From NCBI RefSeq assembly GCF_000372885.1, contig NZ_KB889967.1:4059016-4123015 (forward strand): a stretch of 64,000 nt of DNA, written 5' to 3'. The position numbers and the translations under genes are program-made. Position 1 is the stretch's first letter. The number at the start of each line of letters is the position of its first letter. Source of the DNA: Methyloversatilis thermotolerans (lineage in GTDB: Bacteria; Pseudomonadota; Gammaproteobacteria; Burkholderiales; Rhodocyclaceae). Positions 10,701-17,531 of the stretch are shown here, one piece after another. A model generated the notes under the pieces. That model saw only the letters and a program-made list of their open reading frames with translations, had not been told where the DNA came from and made no database searches.

Positions 10701-12762
10701 CGCGAATACGGTCGACATCACGCTGGCCGGCCGCGGCGCGGTGAGCGGCGTGCTGCGCTCGACCACCGGTGTGCCGATCGCCGATGCCTGGGTGACCGCC
10801 TATTACATCTATGACGATCTGCGCGGCTGGGAAACCAGCATGGGTGCCAACACCGACGCCGAGGGGCGCTTCCGCTTCGATAATCTGCCGGTCGGTCGTC
10901 CGCTGCGTCTGCAGGTCGAGTACTGGCTGCGCGGCGCGCTGTTCTCGACCGAGCAGGCGGTGCAGCTCGCGACCGACCTGCAGGAACTGACGCAGGATCT
11001 GGCGCTGGCGCTGCCGTCGGCGCGCGCCACGGTGACCGTGCGTGCCGCGGACGGGCTGCCGATCGACGGTCTGTGCAGCTTCTCGCTGAATGGCGGCGGC
11101 GGTGGCGAGCTCGGGCTGGCGGCCGCGCAAGCCACGACGCTGCCGATCGGCGCGAGTTACGCGGACGAGGTGTGCGAGACGGGTGTCGTCTTCACCGCCC
11201 TGCCGGACGGGCTGTACGACGTGAGCACGCAGTACGGCAGAGCAAGTTTCGAGATCATCGACCAGAATCCGGTGACGGTGGACATCCTCGCCTCGGTGTT
11301 CAAGGGCATGACCCGCTATGCCGATGGCACGCCAGCGCCATCGGTCTTCATCGAATCGGTGATGACCGGCGCGGAAGGACCTTATGTGAGCACGCTGTCG
11401 GACGAGAATGCGCAGTACCGTCTGCTGGGCATGCCGGCCGGCGACTGGCGGCTGGGGTTCGAGGACAGCTATGGTCTGCGCGGTGAGGCGAGCGGCAGCT
11501 TCCCCGATGCCGCAGTGGTACAGACGCGCGATCTGGTGCTGCCGCCGAGCGGCACCGTGCGTGGCATCGTTCGCGACCGCAGCGGCGCGCCGGTGATCGG
11601 TGCCGAGGTGTATCTGCGCTCGACCGCGCTGCCTTTCGACCGCTACGTCACGACAGACCAGGACGGTCGCTTCGTCGCCGAACGCATCGCGGTGGGCGAG
11701 CTCACCCTCTATGCGCGCAATCCGGTCAGCGGTCTGGTCGCGACCGGCAGCGCCGTGCTGCGCAACGATGGTCAGGTGATCGACGTGGTGCTGGACGAGC
11801 CCGACGTGTTCTCGCTCAGCGGGCAGGTGCTGCTGGAATCGGGCGAACCCCTGCCGGATGTCACCGTGAATGCGGTCGGTCCGGCGGTCGGACCGTTCGG
11901 CGAGTTCCTCGCCTCGGCACTGGCCGACGCCCAGGGGCGCTACCGGTTCGATGTTCTGCCTCTGGGTACGATACGCCTTCAGCTCAACGGTGGCGGCTAT
12001 GCCGGTCAGGCCACGCTGGACCGGCTCACCGCGGGTAGCGCGACGCTGGATCTGGTGGTAAGCCAGATGGTGAACATGGGCTACACATTCAATTCGCCGG
12101 ACACTTCCCGCTATGATTTCGGGTGCAGCGGCACGCTCGGTGACGGCGGCTACAACGGGCGCGGGGACGCCTACGACACCGCCTATGCGCTGAACGTGGG
12201 TGGCAGCAACTTCCCCTGCGTCGCGGTGGCCAGCCTGCGCAACGGTGGTCGCGAACTGCTGCTCGGACCGGCGCGACTGGGCGCCTTCGAGGTGGTACGG
12301 CGACTGTATGTGCCCGCCGCCGGTCGCTATGCGCGCTACATCGAGCTCATCACCAATCGCGGAACGACCGATGCGACGGTCAATGTGACGCTGTCCTCGA
12401 ACCTGGGTTCCGACAGTGCCACGCGTGTCGTCGTCAGCCCCGCGGACACCGCCCATCGTTATGCGGTGACCACCGATGGCACACCGGGCAGCGATCCGGC
12501 GCTGGCCCACGTGTTCGCCGGCACGACGGCGCCGCTGGTACCGGTCGCTGCCATCAGCGGCGACAATGTGTCGACCACCTGGACGGTGAGCATTCCGGCG
12601 GGAGCGACCGTCGGTCTGATGCACTTCGCGGTGCAGCGCAATGCCGGCGACGCCGATGCCGCGCGTGCTCAGGCGCAGTCGCTGAGTGACGGCAGCGATC
12701 CGGACATGTTCCGTGGCATCGGCAGCGAGCGCAGCGCACTGCGCAACTTCATCCTTCCATGA
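1747..12762 (+). CDS. Giant secreted protein of carboxypeptidase-regulatory-like repeats with three copies of a 230-270-residue module
   Basis: About 3,671 residues from the ATG at 1747 (a GTG at 1711 and an ATG at 1759 are alternatives). A long N-terminal extension precedes a hydrophobic core ending ALA-QSS near residue 75, consistent with an extended signal peptide. Then comes a BIG2/Ig-like region (about 160-255), and roughly 25-30 beta-sandwich units of the carboxypeptidase-regulatory-like (CarboxypepD_reg) type, each with a recurring G-x-V-x-x-x-x-G-x-x-V core and 'TDxxGxYxFxxVPxGxFTL'. Interspersed are three copies of another module, at nucleotides about 5150-5950, 7340-8100 and 12080-12759, with 'LNVSRRVYVP', 'YFARYLE', 'MHFTVQQ' and 'NFRLPADG'-type landmarks. 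The last copy ends the protein. There is no obvious sorting signal, enzyme domain or membrane anchor. Likely a very large surface or extracellular structural/adhesive protein. Its stop is 7 bases from the next start. Confidence 0.85.
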   Translation: MGSTMIDRRAKLKGGWSEREGAVPTPAVSSHGRPCDDGAERPRSLFVRLRAPVLSACRLFCLALASMLCGVQALAQSSPPAADASCTVSALNRNAPLQSDYSFTLYNLPGAAAAIGPNAPQIPAPPFRVRVTCSDGTVGETDLAYPEFGSTVVYTGAIVWRPATPVPVALGITAAQPRLNGGESTQLSALGVLRDGRQVDLTGKTRGTLFTSSNPLIATVDDAGRVAVMAQFATGSAARVVMAGQNDGVQGSTVLQLGPRGRLVGRVLQANGVSPVVGAEVSVTRNQPRETLATVRTDSNGDYLMTDVSAGAFTVSVVDPQTGDHGQAYGTLQSQGEDARIDVRMNGQGTVTVTVLDGSGSAVGNAPVTLTSLGATRDIRTVRTNASGVVVFERVPTGLLSASTTDPSSGLIGTANGQVAAGGALPLTLRLQPVASIAGSVLASDATTPQAGVQVRLVSATRGIVTQTVTAEGGAFRFDSLPLSDGPYALDAMLDGRLRGRETGIVLNQGGQVITRNIVFGPTGTVRGSITRAGGATVADAQVTVQSLVGSRLSYVARSDASGNYVIDGVPVGAFGITAVGGQGETANSGGNVPSDGAVVTLNLQLASSGIVGTVFGRDGRTPVGAGVTVTLSPGSRSVTTDAQGQFGLPISAAGSYTIEASDGSGNRGRTSVVLTTVVAGAPVTANVVFLGQGSIEGVVRDPAGLPQANVPVQISSAGLFGGSTTVQTDAEGRYRASPQFVGDFTVYARNPSTELAGFASGRLSGDGETANANVTLAATGRINGSVVRADNVTPAAGATVQLQLNGRTAITVSADASGAFDIPAVPLGDFTLLATQSADGDKGQAVSRISALNEVRTVRIRLLGLGNVNVLAQDSAGAPVAGASVTLNSGSAFGGSQTGVTDGEGRARFSRVFNGDFEVIASRGSGVERISGSAQGTLTDGRDADVVVSMSRKETGSVSGVVTQGLSAAPQSAVEVRLTRVSGSSENRVFTTGIDGRYAFEQLEVGIDYRVTARVNGRVRARADVRVSADGEAVVRDLALLGVGTVSGRTLNAQGNAPLGNIRVTLSNPDPTYGGSWDAYSQADGSYRFTDVPAGSFTLRARSGDGRLQAQDSGTVRFDQDAVQIDLNMVDSAVNLPINRYDANGFLFDLQGDGSIARGDNSVFDGDGSAARRGALLDLVVGGVGVPFLNGDGSVGRLTQDGQLLEVDELHSASGLNVSRRVYVPKQGYFARYLEVIENRTAAPITVGVRVSTHIAAGRVGARVVDSSSNDAVFTVGSGAGADRWVVADDNTDSDPFLDGGNPSVAWVFDGEGGETAAGAGGTTALNTVARLSVEWQSVTLQPGASAAFMHFTVQQTGRIPARASAQRLAALPPEALDGLTAEERAIIRNFRLPADGLSTQAPLPAVEGSSVRGTIYAGDSSTPVANATLTFKSESPYYTRTYTATSANDGRYTLASGNFGGSSVRAIPQDRFRLYATHPSTREQSPTVTAGFAAGEPVRVADVAFVNTGLLKGTVRRAGGALVTSGSVTIPYRYPSGSQGTLSASIGSDGAYLFTGLIPGDYLPQAALSHPQGQPVTGSASGPASVPAAETTVADVTLEPTGEVTGIVRAANGDPAVGVTVQLDPEYICCYVPYRQTTTDTGGRYRFTDVRTGAHALRATSSSGLAASASVSVAADTQSVSDLTLTGIGTLTVQVNFARGVAAPGASVYVVNLRSGTTNGSGSVQFSLPAGQVLTVEARHPDNSALTQSASVTLPGDGAAEALTLTLPAAGSVSGTVLRPDGSTRAAGVRVVLRRTDGVVWSRSTTTNSLGDFRFNGVPVASYSVSAEDAATARYADADILLDSDGQDSTLSLVLADNRIPLPSTMWDANNFKYDIDDGGQIGYGWRGSYSLFSGGNATVPGGAVLFVNGERFVGDGSAFLEAGKRQYAITQPTPLSGLNVSRKVFVPRGAYFARYLDTFDNPGADAVTVEVSLRSGFSDSSMRVVDTSSGDAVIDAGGDAWVVIDDGSDADPFISTSEPAMAFVLGDRSRGTPDRLSHVASGPNRIEAGWSRITVPAGGRITLMHFAAPQISRASARVAAERLSALPPEALQSLSDAERASIANFTLPADGVSTVAALPSLLGTVSGRVLEGDRRTTVAQGIVQLRSRHPLFGRSWLPVQYNSSDCEFETASVSTLRADAAGAWSLPGRMQDFGSLPLPVGVEVDARPVEKSCSWGYGTGHPVTGITAPAVTAMPDVQTGSATLDVVFPSGVLTGTVTGPSDYGVGGGSLRTTVPAGRGSVSVPIANDGSYLLPGMPAGSYALSASVPHNQGTGLIGSRSDVGVTEGEVTVTDLQIEATGSLTGTVITANGEASVSSAVRVDSIDVSRSIARSTTTDSLGRYNLSALPVGRYRLTVTDSRTGGTTVIEVAIASNQVTSQNVTLTGVGAVALQVNYARGAVAASANVYLSAPGSNINSRYVGRTDGQGRLSVPTPVGAYSISVRHPSDSSTTRVIDGVLAANNETQNLAATLPPLAAMRVTVVDADAGNAPLQGVTVRVTMTGCSDCNYGATDGSGRLLIATLRDGAYTVNVRTPQGRSAELRGVLSAADDGQTLERTFAISAAQDRLGVISFVGERQLFSVPAQAGDVISVNINGAPVGEAASTYIVGGQVYASDKSLLAQGYGYDQRNSYLQYNETNNLLAVPAAVAGSYPIVVSNWRSSASYLGGYRLQVRVNGEPVTVGAYVGGGVVRGTLVRADGVTPAVGQPVELQTGDGLMRVRTLTDSIGQFSFPAVPLAEYDLKVLSSDAARVLISERATLDEAGQIRSHALRLQSQARLDVQVTVGASLSVPSSLYLTVTDALGSRTEGPVLFAGGSSTSQTLSLTTYGDTVSVRAQHPGSSLVAVTRQVQPQDGQTLPLTLLLQGAQVSGGIFTAAGMPFQVSMSVEVYRASDRAYLTGFATGFDGRFSGIVLPAGEALVFSVQDPYNSVGNQRTVTLSSETANTVDITLAGRGAVSGVLRSTTGVPIADAWVTAYYIYDDLRGWETSMGANTDAEGRFRFDNLPVGRPLRLQVEYWLRGALFSTEQAVQLATDLQELTQDLALALPSARATVTVRAADGLPIDGLCSFSLNGGGGGELGLAAAQATTLPIGASYADEVCETGVVFTALPDGLYDVSTQYGRASFEIIDQNPVTVDILASVFKGMTRYADGTPAPSVFIESVMTGAEGPYVSTLSDENAQYRLLGMPAGDWRLGFEDSYGLRGEASGSFPDAAVVQTRDLVLPPSGTVRGIVRDRSGAPVIGAEVYLRSTALPFDRYVTTDQDGRFVAERIAVGELTLYARNPVSGLVATGSAVLRNDGQVIDVVLDEPDVFSLSGQVLLESGEPLPDVTVNAVGPAVGPFGEFLASALADAQGRYRFDVLPLGTIRLQLNGGGYAGQATLDRLTAGSATLDLVVSQMVNMGYTFNSPDTSRYDFGCSGTLGDGGYNGRGDAYDTAYALNVGGSNFPCVAVASLRNGGRELLLGPARLGAFEVVRRLYVPAAGRYARYIELITNRGTTDATVNVTLSSNLGSDSATRVVVSPADTAHRYAVTTDGTPGSDPALAHVFAGTTAPLVPVAAISGDNVSTTWTVSIPAGATVGLMHFAVQRNAGDADAARAQAQSLSDGSDPDMFRGIGSERSALRNFILP

Positions 12763-12769
12763 GAAAGTC

Positions 12770-13282
12770 ATGAACAAGATCCTGCTTTCCGTCACCCTTG
12801 CCGCGACGCTGACATGGGTGTCCGCGCCCGGTGCCGCGGAGCTTCATCTGCCGGACTTCGATGCGCTCGACGCCGATGCCGTGCCGGTGACCGGCAGCGA
12901 GCTCGGTCAGGGCGGCAACTGGGTGCTTGCCGTGGTCGATGGCGGACTGCCGAGCGCACGTCGCTTTCTGGATGCGCTGGGCTCGAAGAACGAACGCTTC
13001 GGCAGCAATGTGGTGGTGCTGGTGGTGGGGACGACGCAACAGTTCGACGCGCTGCGCAGCGCCTACGTCGGCCTCGGCGACGTGCGCTGGCTGCGTGCGC
13101 AGAATCCCGGCGTGCTCGCCACGCTGGGCCTGACCGGCGTGCCGGCGCGCTTTGCCCTGCATCCGGATGGCCGCATTGCCACGCGCCGTGCCGGACTGGG
13201 ACGCAGTCCGGACGAGGTGGCGCGTCAGGTGAGGGCGTGGGCGGGCAGCAGCGCCCAGGGGGAGGGCGAACATGCGCAATAG
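12770..13282 (+). CDS. Thioredoxin-fold secreted protein lacking active-site cysteines
   Basis: 170 residues with a signal peptide (MNKILLSVTLAATLTWVSAPGAAEL). The mature part has TlpA/thioredoxin-like features: a strand 'NWVLAVVDGGLPSARRFL' in the place where thioredoxins carry WCxxC, and 'LTGVPARFALHPDGRI', which resembles the cis-proline loop plus following strand. There is no cysteine anywhere in the protein, so it cannot do disulfide chemistry; it may be a chaperone or a binding subunit. It starts 7 bases after the giant repeat protein and overlaps the next gene by 11 bases, strongly suggesting co-translation and a job linked to the giant protein. Fold assignment is by motif only. Confidence 0.65.
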   Translation: MNKILLSVTLAATLTWVSAPGAAELHLPDFDALDADAVPVTGSELGQGGNWVLAVVDGGLPSARRFLDALGSKNERFGSNVVVLVVGTTQQFDALRSAYVGLGDVRWLRAQNPGVLATLGLTGVPARFALHPDGRIATRRAGLGRSPDEVARQVRAWAGSSAQGEGEHAQ

Positions 13283-13859
13283 GGCCGATGGCATGCGCGT
13301 GGTGGCGGGATGGCTGGTGGCGATGCTGGTCGCGCCCGCGCTGGCCGATGACCGCGAGGCCGCACGGCACGCACTCGAAGCGGCCCGCGTGAAGGCGGAC
13401 AGCGGTGCGCTGGTGCAGTACGCCGGCATCGGCGACGGCTATGTCGTCAAGCAGTTGCTGCTCGCCGGCGTCCCGGCCGACGCACCGCTGCCGGGACGCC
13501 AGTTGCGCCCGCTGCACAATGCGGCCGCGCAAGGCCATCTGCGCATCGTCGATCAGTTGATCGGCGCCGGGGCCCGCGTCGATGCGGTCGACGACAATGG
13601 CTGCACCGCGCTGGCCGCGGCGAGCTGGCGCGGCCATCTCGACGTCATGCGTTCTCTTCTCGATGCCGGCGCGTCGGTCTCCGCCGGTTCTCCGGCCTGT
13701 CCGGCGCTGCATCAGGCTGTACTGGGCGCGCAGGCGTCCGCCATCAAGCTGCTCATCGCGCGCGGTGCCGATCCTGCTGAGCTGGACGGCGACCGGCGCG
13801 ACGCGTGGACGCTGGCCCGGATTCTTCATCGCGAGGCCTTGTTGCCCGCCGCACAGTGA
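13272..13859 (+). CDS. Secreted ankyrin-repeat protein
   Basis: 195 residues; N-terminal hydrophobic signal (MRVVAGWLVAMLVAPALADD; the second methionine at 13293 is an alternative start). Three to four ankyrin repeats follow, with the typical 'LRPLHNAAAQGHLRIVDQLI-GAGARVDAV', 'GCTALAAASWRGHLDVMRSLLDAGASV' and 'ALHQAVLGAQASAIKLLIARGADP' consensus. Ankyrin repeats bind proteins, and a periplasmic location is implied by the signal. It overlaps the cysteine-less thioredoxin-like gene by 11 bases and is followed after 6 bases by the haloperoxidase-like gene, so all belong to one transcription unit. In other bacteria periplasmic ankyrin proteins often accompany secreted enzymes, but no specific partner is proven here. 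Confidence 0.85.
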   Translation: MRNRADGMRVVAGWLVAMLVAPALADDREAARHALEAARVKADSGALVQYAGIGDGYVVKQLLLAGVPADAPLPGRQLRPLHNAAAQGHLRIVDQLIGAGARVDAVDDNGCTALAAASWRGHLDVMRSLLDAGASVSAGSPACPALHQAVLGAQASAIKLLIARGADPAELDGDRRDAWTLARILHREALLPAAQ

Positions 13860-13865
13860 AACCGA

Positions 13866-15248
13866 ATGAGAAATCCACTTGATGGAGTCCGCCGGCACGG
13901 CGGCCTCATGTTCACCCTGCTGATCGCGCTGGCGTCGCCGGCTCATGCGGTCGAGCTGCACGATACCCAGGTCGCGCGCGGAGAATGCGCAACGCTGGCC
14001 GGCGCGCACGCGGGACGCGCGCTGATGCCGGTATCGGTATTCCACGACTGGGACAAGGCGCGCAACGAAGCGGCCGCCATGGCGAAGGCGTGGGACAAGG
14101 AGCCGCCGGGTCTGGCCTGGACGCGGCTGCAGCTTGCCATGCACGTGAAGCACAAGGCGTCGCCGACGCGCGCGGCGCGCGGGCTGGCGCTGATGCACGT
14201 GGCCATGCGCGATGCGGCACTGGCTGCGCAGACCTGCGGCGAGGACGTCGCGCTGGCGCAGTCCATGGCCGCAGCCCATGTGCTCGGCTATCTGTTCAAC
14301 GCCGAAGAGCGCGCCTTCGATCGCATCGTGTTCGAACTGGCCGCCCGCCATCGCGGACACGCGCGCGACAAGCCGGACGAGGCGAGCGCGCGCGCGCTGT
14401 CACTCGGCTACGAGGTGGGGCGACAGCTCGTTGCCTATGGCGATTCGGATGGCGCGCAGCACGGCTGGAACGGCGTGCGACTGCAGTGGTACGGTGAAGG
14501 ACGCTACTACGGCCCGGGCAGTTGGGAGCCGACGCCGCAGTACTTCTACTTCCCGCCGTCCGAGCCCTTCGCGCCGCTCTGGCGCACATGGGTGCCCCAG
14601 GACCTTGATGCCTTGCGTCCGGTGCCGCCGCGCTACGGCTCACCCGCCTACCTGAAGGACCTGCAGGAGGTGATCGATGTGCAGCGTGCCTTGACGCCGG
14701 AACAGCGGGCGATCGCCGAACACTGGGTGGACGGGCACGGCTCGGTCACGCCTCCCGGTCACTGGAACCAGATCGCGCTCGATGCGCTGGCCGAGCGGCC
14801 GCTCGCCGATGCGAGGCAGGCGCTGGATCTGTTCGCCGATCTGAACATGGCCATGGCCGACGTATTCATCGTCGCGTGGGACGTGAAGTACTACTACTGG
14901 TCGGTGCGCCCGGTCACTGCCGCGAAGCAGTTGCTCGGTGTGGACTACAAGCCGGCCATCCTGACGCCCCCCTTTCCCGGCTATGTGTCCGGGCATGCCG
15001 CCACCAGCGGTGCTGCCGGCCGGGTGCTCGGCCACTACATGCCGGACCGGGCGGCACGCTTCAATGCGCAGGCGGAACAGGCGGCCATGTCGCGCCTGTA
15101 TGGTGGCATCCACTTCCGGCACGACAACGAGGACGGCTTGACGCTGGGTCGGCGCATCGCCGGCGCGGTGATCGAACGCGCCCGGCCGCACGAGGCAAGC
15201 GTCAGCGCATCAGCCGAACAGGCCGAGGCTCAGCAGCAGGGGCAGTGA
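13866..15248 (+). CDS. Vanadium-dependent haloperoxidase / PAP2-superfamily secreted enzyme
   Basis: 460 residues with a signal peptide (residues 1-28, ends SPAHAVE). All three parts of the vanadate/phosphate-binding signature of the acid phosphatase-haloperoxidase superfamily are present near the C-terminus: K-x6-RP ('KYYYWSVRP', about residue 340), 'SGHAATSG' (about 375), and SR-x5-H-x3-D ('SRLYGGIHFRHD', about 409-420). Enzymes of this group either oxidise halides with peroxide or hydrolyse phosphomonoesters; sequence alone does not decide, but the length and the 'YGGIHFRHDNEDG' ending favour the bacterial vanadium haloperoxidase branch. It is the last gene of the series starting with the giant protein and its end overlaps the convergent AEC transporter gene by 39 bases. 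Confidence 0.85.
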   Translation: MRNPLDGVRRHGGLMFTLLIALASPAHAVELHDTQVARGECATLAGAHAGRALMPVSVFHDWDKARNEAAAMAKAWDKEPPGLAWTRLQLAMHVKHKASPTRAARGLALMHVAMRDAALAAQTCGEDVALAQSMAAAHVLGYLFNAEERAFDRIVFELAARHRGHARDKPDEASARALSLGYEVGRQLVAYGDSDGAQHGWNGVRLQWYGEGRYYGPGSWEPTPQYFYFPPSEPFAPLWRTWVPQDLDALRPVPPRYGSPAYLKDLQEVIDVQRALTPEQRAIAEHWVDGHGSVTPPGHWNQIALDALAERPLADARQALDLFADLNMAMADVFIVAWDVKYYYWSVRPVTAAKQLLGVDYKPAILTPPFPGYVSGHAATSGAAGRVLGHYMPDRAARFNAQAEQAAMSRLYGGIHFRHDNEDGLTLGRRIAGAVIERARPHEASVSASAEQAEAQQQGQ

Positions 15249-16163
15249 CAGCCAGAACAGCAGGGTGCTCCAGCCGATGAGCAACGCGGATGCGGCGGCG
15301 TCGATGCGGAAACGCTCGGCCAGCAACAGCGACGTCATGAAGGTGGGTGTGGCGCATTCGACCAGCGAGGCACGCTGCGCCTCGTTGGGCGAGCCGGACA
15401 CCAGGTGCACGAGCCCCCACACCAGCAGCGGCGCCACCAGCAGCTTGACCGCGGACGCCACCAGCACTTCGGTGCGCGGCACCAGGCGGCGCCAGGGAAT
15501 GGTCATGCCCAGCACGAACATGATGACCGGAATGGCGGCCTGACCGATGAAGCGCGCCGCCTGGACCAGTGGCGGATAGGCCAGGTCGGCATACTGCGCC
15601 CCCATGCCCAGCAGGAAGGCCCAGATCGGCGGCATCATGAGCACGGTGCGCAGCACGTCGGGCCGTTCGCCTTCCGCATGTGAGCCGAGCCGGGTCGCGA
15701 TCCACACGCCCAGCGTCCACACCAGCGGCATGGTCATGAACATGTCGTTGAAGATGGCGTAACGCATCGCACCCTGGCCGAAGAAGAACTCCAGCACCGG
15801 AGCCCCGACATTGAAGGTGTTGCCGAACATGCCTCCCAGCATGAGCGCGGCGCGCGTGGTGTCGTGCAGGCCGGCTCCGAGCCGGGTTTTCCACAGCAGC
15901 AGGTAGAGCAGGGCGCCATTGGCCAGCGTGCCTATGCCCACCAGCAAGGGCACGGTCAGCAGATCCAGGCTGATCGGCGTGGTGGCGGCCACCGCGAACA
16001 GGATGGCCGGGTAGAACACATAGAGCACCAGCCGGTTCAGTTGCGCGCGCAGCACGCCGGCGTCGTGTCCCTCGCCCATGCGCGCAGCCCACCAGCCGCC
16101 CGCCGCCACCAGCAACGACAGCGGCAGCATGACCTGAATCATCAGGCCCATCAGTGCATTCAT
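15210..16163 (-). CDS. AEC-family (auxin efflux carrier-type) transporter
   Basis: 317 residues, about ten membrane segments in the two five-helix halves typical of the AEC/membrane transport protein family. Landmarks are 'MFGNTFNVGAPVLEFFFG' in the first half and 'PVIMFVLGMTIPW' before the second half. Bacterial members export or import carboxylates such as malate; the substrate here is unknown. The start ATG overlaps the stop of the upstream MFS gene by four bases, so the two are co-translated. The 3' end overlaps the convergent haloperoxidase gene. Confidence 0.88.
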   Translation of the reverse strand: MNALMGLMIQVMLPLSLLVAAGGWWAARMGEGHDAGVLRAQLNRLVLYVFYPAILFAVAATTPISLDLLTVPLLVGIGTLANGALLYLLLWKTRLGAGLHDTTRAALMLGGMFGNTFNVGAPVLEFFFGQGAMRYAIFNDMFMTMPLVWTLGVWIATRLGSHAEGERPDVLRTVLMMPPIWAFLLGMGAQYADLAYPPLVQAARFIGQAAIPVIMFVLGMTIPWRRLVPRTEVLVASAVKLLVAPLLVWGLVHLVSGSPNEAQRASLVECATPTFMTSLLLAERFRIDAAASALLIGWSTLLFWLSLPLLLSLGLFG

Positions 16164-17467
16164 CCGGTGCGCTCCGTCAGGTTGCGGCCGCCTGTTTCAC
16201 GCACGAAGAACATCGCGGTCACACCGCCGATGGCGGCCGCCAGCAGCACGCGCATGCCGTCCGTCATGGCGGCGGGCGTGGCATGCGCAATGGAGGGCGA
16301 CTGCAGTTCGATGACCCAGCCGACCAGGGGCTGCAGCAGGGCGGCACCCAGGAAGCAGCCGGTATTGACCAGGCTGGTCGCCATGCCGGACAGCGCCGGC
16401 GGGTTCACCTCCTTCGCGCAGGCCCAGGTGAGCGAGAACGAAGAGGCCGAAATGCCGATCACCGCACATGCGGCATAGCTCGCCCACAGTGGCAGCGTCC
16501 CTCCGATCGCGAATGGCAGCCAACCCACCAGATAGAGCACACCGAACCCCAGCATGACAGGCTTGCGCCGCTGCAGCAGATCGGACAGGCGACCCACACC
16601 CAGGCAGGTGAACGCGAACATGACCAGAACAAGGGTCGTATGCTGCGCGGCGACAGCGCGCGGCAGCGCGTGCACGGTCATGAGATAGGGCACGCCCCAC
16701 AGACCTGCGAAGGAAAACAGGGTGCCGGCAATGCCGGCATTCACGAACAGGCCGGGCCAGCTTGCGCGGTTCGATGCCACGTGTTTCAGGCCAAGCTTCC
16801 AGTCGCCGACCGGCATGGGCGGATGTGCCGGTTTGCCGTCCAGTTCGCGCAGGGTCGGCAAGCCGGCATCCTCCGGTCGGTCGCGCACGCGCAGCCAGGT
16901 GAGCAGAGCGATCAGCATGGACAGCAGGCCAAGCGCCACGAATACCGTGCGCCACGACACGTGGGCCACGATCCATGCCAGTGGCAAGGCCGCGCTCGCC
17001 GCGCCCATATTGCCGATGAACATGGTGATGCCATTGAGCGTCGCGAAGCGGTTTTCCGGAAACCAGGCGGCATTGATCTTGAGCAGGGCGATGAAGGGGA
17101 AGGACACGCCCAGCCCCACCAGCGTGCGACCGGCCAGCGCACCGCCCAGGCCGTCGGCCAGCGCGAACAGGATGGAACCGATGCCGGCGATCACGCCGCC
17201 GAGGGCGACGATGCGCCGCGGTCCCAGCGTGTCCGCCAGCACGCCGGTCGGGATCTGCATCACCATGTAGATCCAGAAATAGCTGGACGCCAGTATGCCC
17301 AGCGACGCGGGGCCGACCTGGAAATCGCGCGCCAGTTCGGCGGCGATGGCGGCGGGCGCGGTGCGGTGGAAGAAAGCCAGCACATAGGCGCCGGCGATCA
17401 GTCCGAAGGCGGTCCAGCGCAGGCGGATGAGCAGGCGGGTGTGTTCGGCGGAGAGCATCGTGAGCAT
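16160..17467 (-). CDS. Major facilitator superfamily transporter
   Basis: 435 residues with twelve predicted membrane segments and a cytoplasmic loop around residues 200-235 (rich in charged residues). The 'GVLADTLGPRRIVALGG' loop between helices 2 and 3 matches the MFS G-x3-D-x2-G-R-R motif, and 'SYFWIYMVMQIP' is typical of helix 2 in the anion:cation symporter/ oligosaccharide-type subgroups. The substrate cannot be read from sequence. An alternative start is the ATG giving MLSAEHTR three codons in. The gene begins shortly downstream of the terminator of the TRAP operon, so it probably has its own promoter, and it is coupled (ATGA) to the AEC gene. Confidence 0.88.
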   Translation of the reverse strand: MLTMLSAEHTRLLIRLRWTAFGLIAGAYVLAFFHRTAPAAIAAELARDFQVGPASLGILASSYFWIYMVMQIPTGVLADTLGPRRIVALGGVIAGIGSILFALADGLGGALAGRTLVGLGVSFPFIALLKINAAWFPENRFATLNGITMFIGNMGAASAALPLAWIVAHVSWRTVFVALGLLSMLIALLTWLRVRDRPEDAGLPTLRELDGKPAHPPMPVGDWKLGLKHVASNRASWPGLFVNAGIAGTLFSFAGLWGVPYLMTVHALPRAVAAQHTTLVLVMFAFTCLGVGRLSDLLQRRKPVMLGFGVLYLVGWLPFAIGGTLPLWASYAACAVIGISASSFSLTWACAKEVNPPALSGMATSLVNTGCFLGAALLQPLVGWVIELQSPSIAHATPAAMTDGMRVLLAAAIGGVTAMFFVRETGGRNLTERTG

Positions 17468-17483
17468 TCTAGGGTCTGAAAAG

Positions 17484-17509
17484 ACCCACGGCGCTTGCGC
17501 GCCGTGGGT
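17484..17509 (-). terminator. Rho-independent terminator of the TRAP operon
   Basis: Perfect 11-base inverted repeat, ACCCACGGCGC and GCGCCGTGGGT, around the loop GCAA (minus-strand reading). On the minus strand it is followed by TCTTTTC. It lies 22 bases beyond the dctM stop and before the MFS start, so it separates the two minus-strand units. Confidence 0.85.
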
Positions 17510-17531
17510 TCCTTCGTCTGTGCCGGTGCTG

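Noticed and set aside
5383..12795. 2,470-residue minus-strand reading frame
   Set aside because: It is antisense to the giant repeat protein. Its residues are rich in His, Arg, Ala and Gly as expected when GC-rich codons are read in reverse, with no signal or domain. The plus-strand frame has clear protein repeats.
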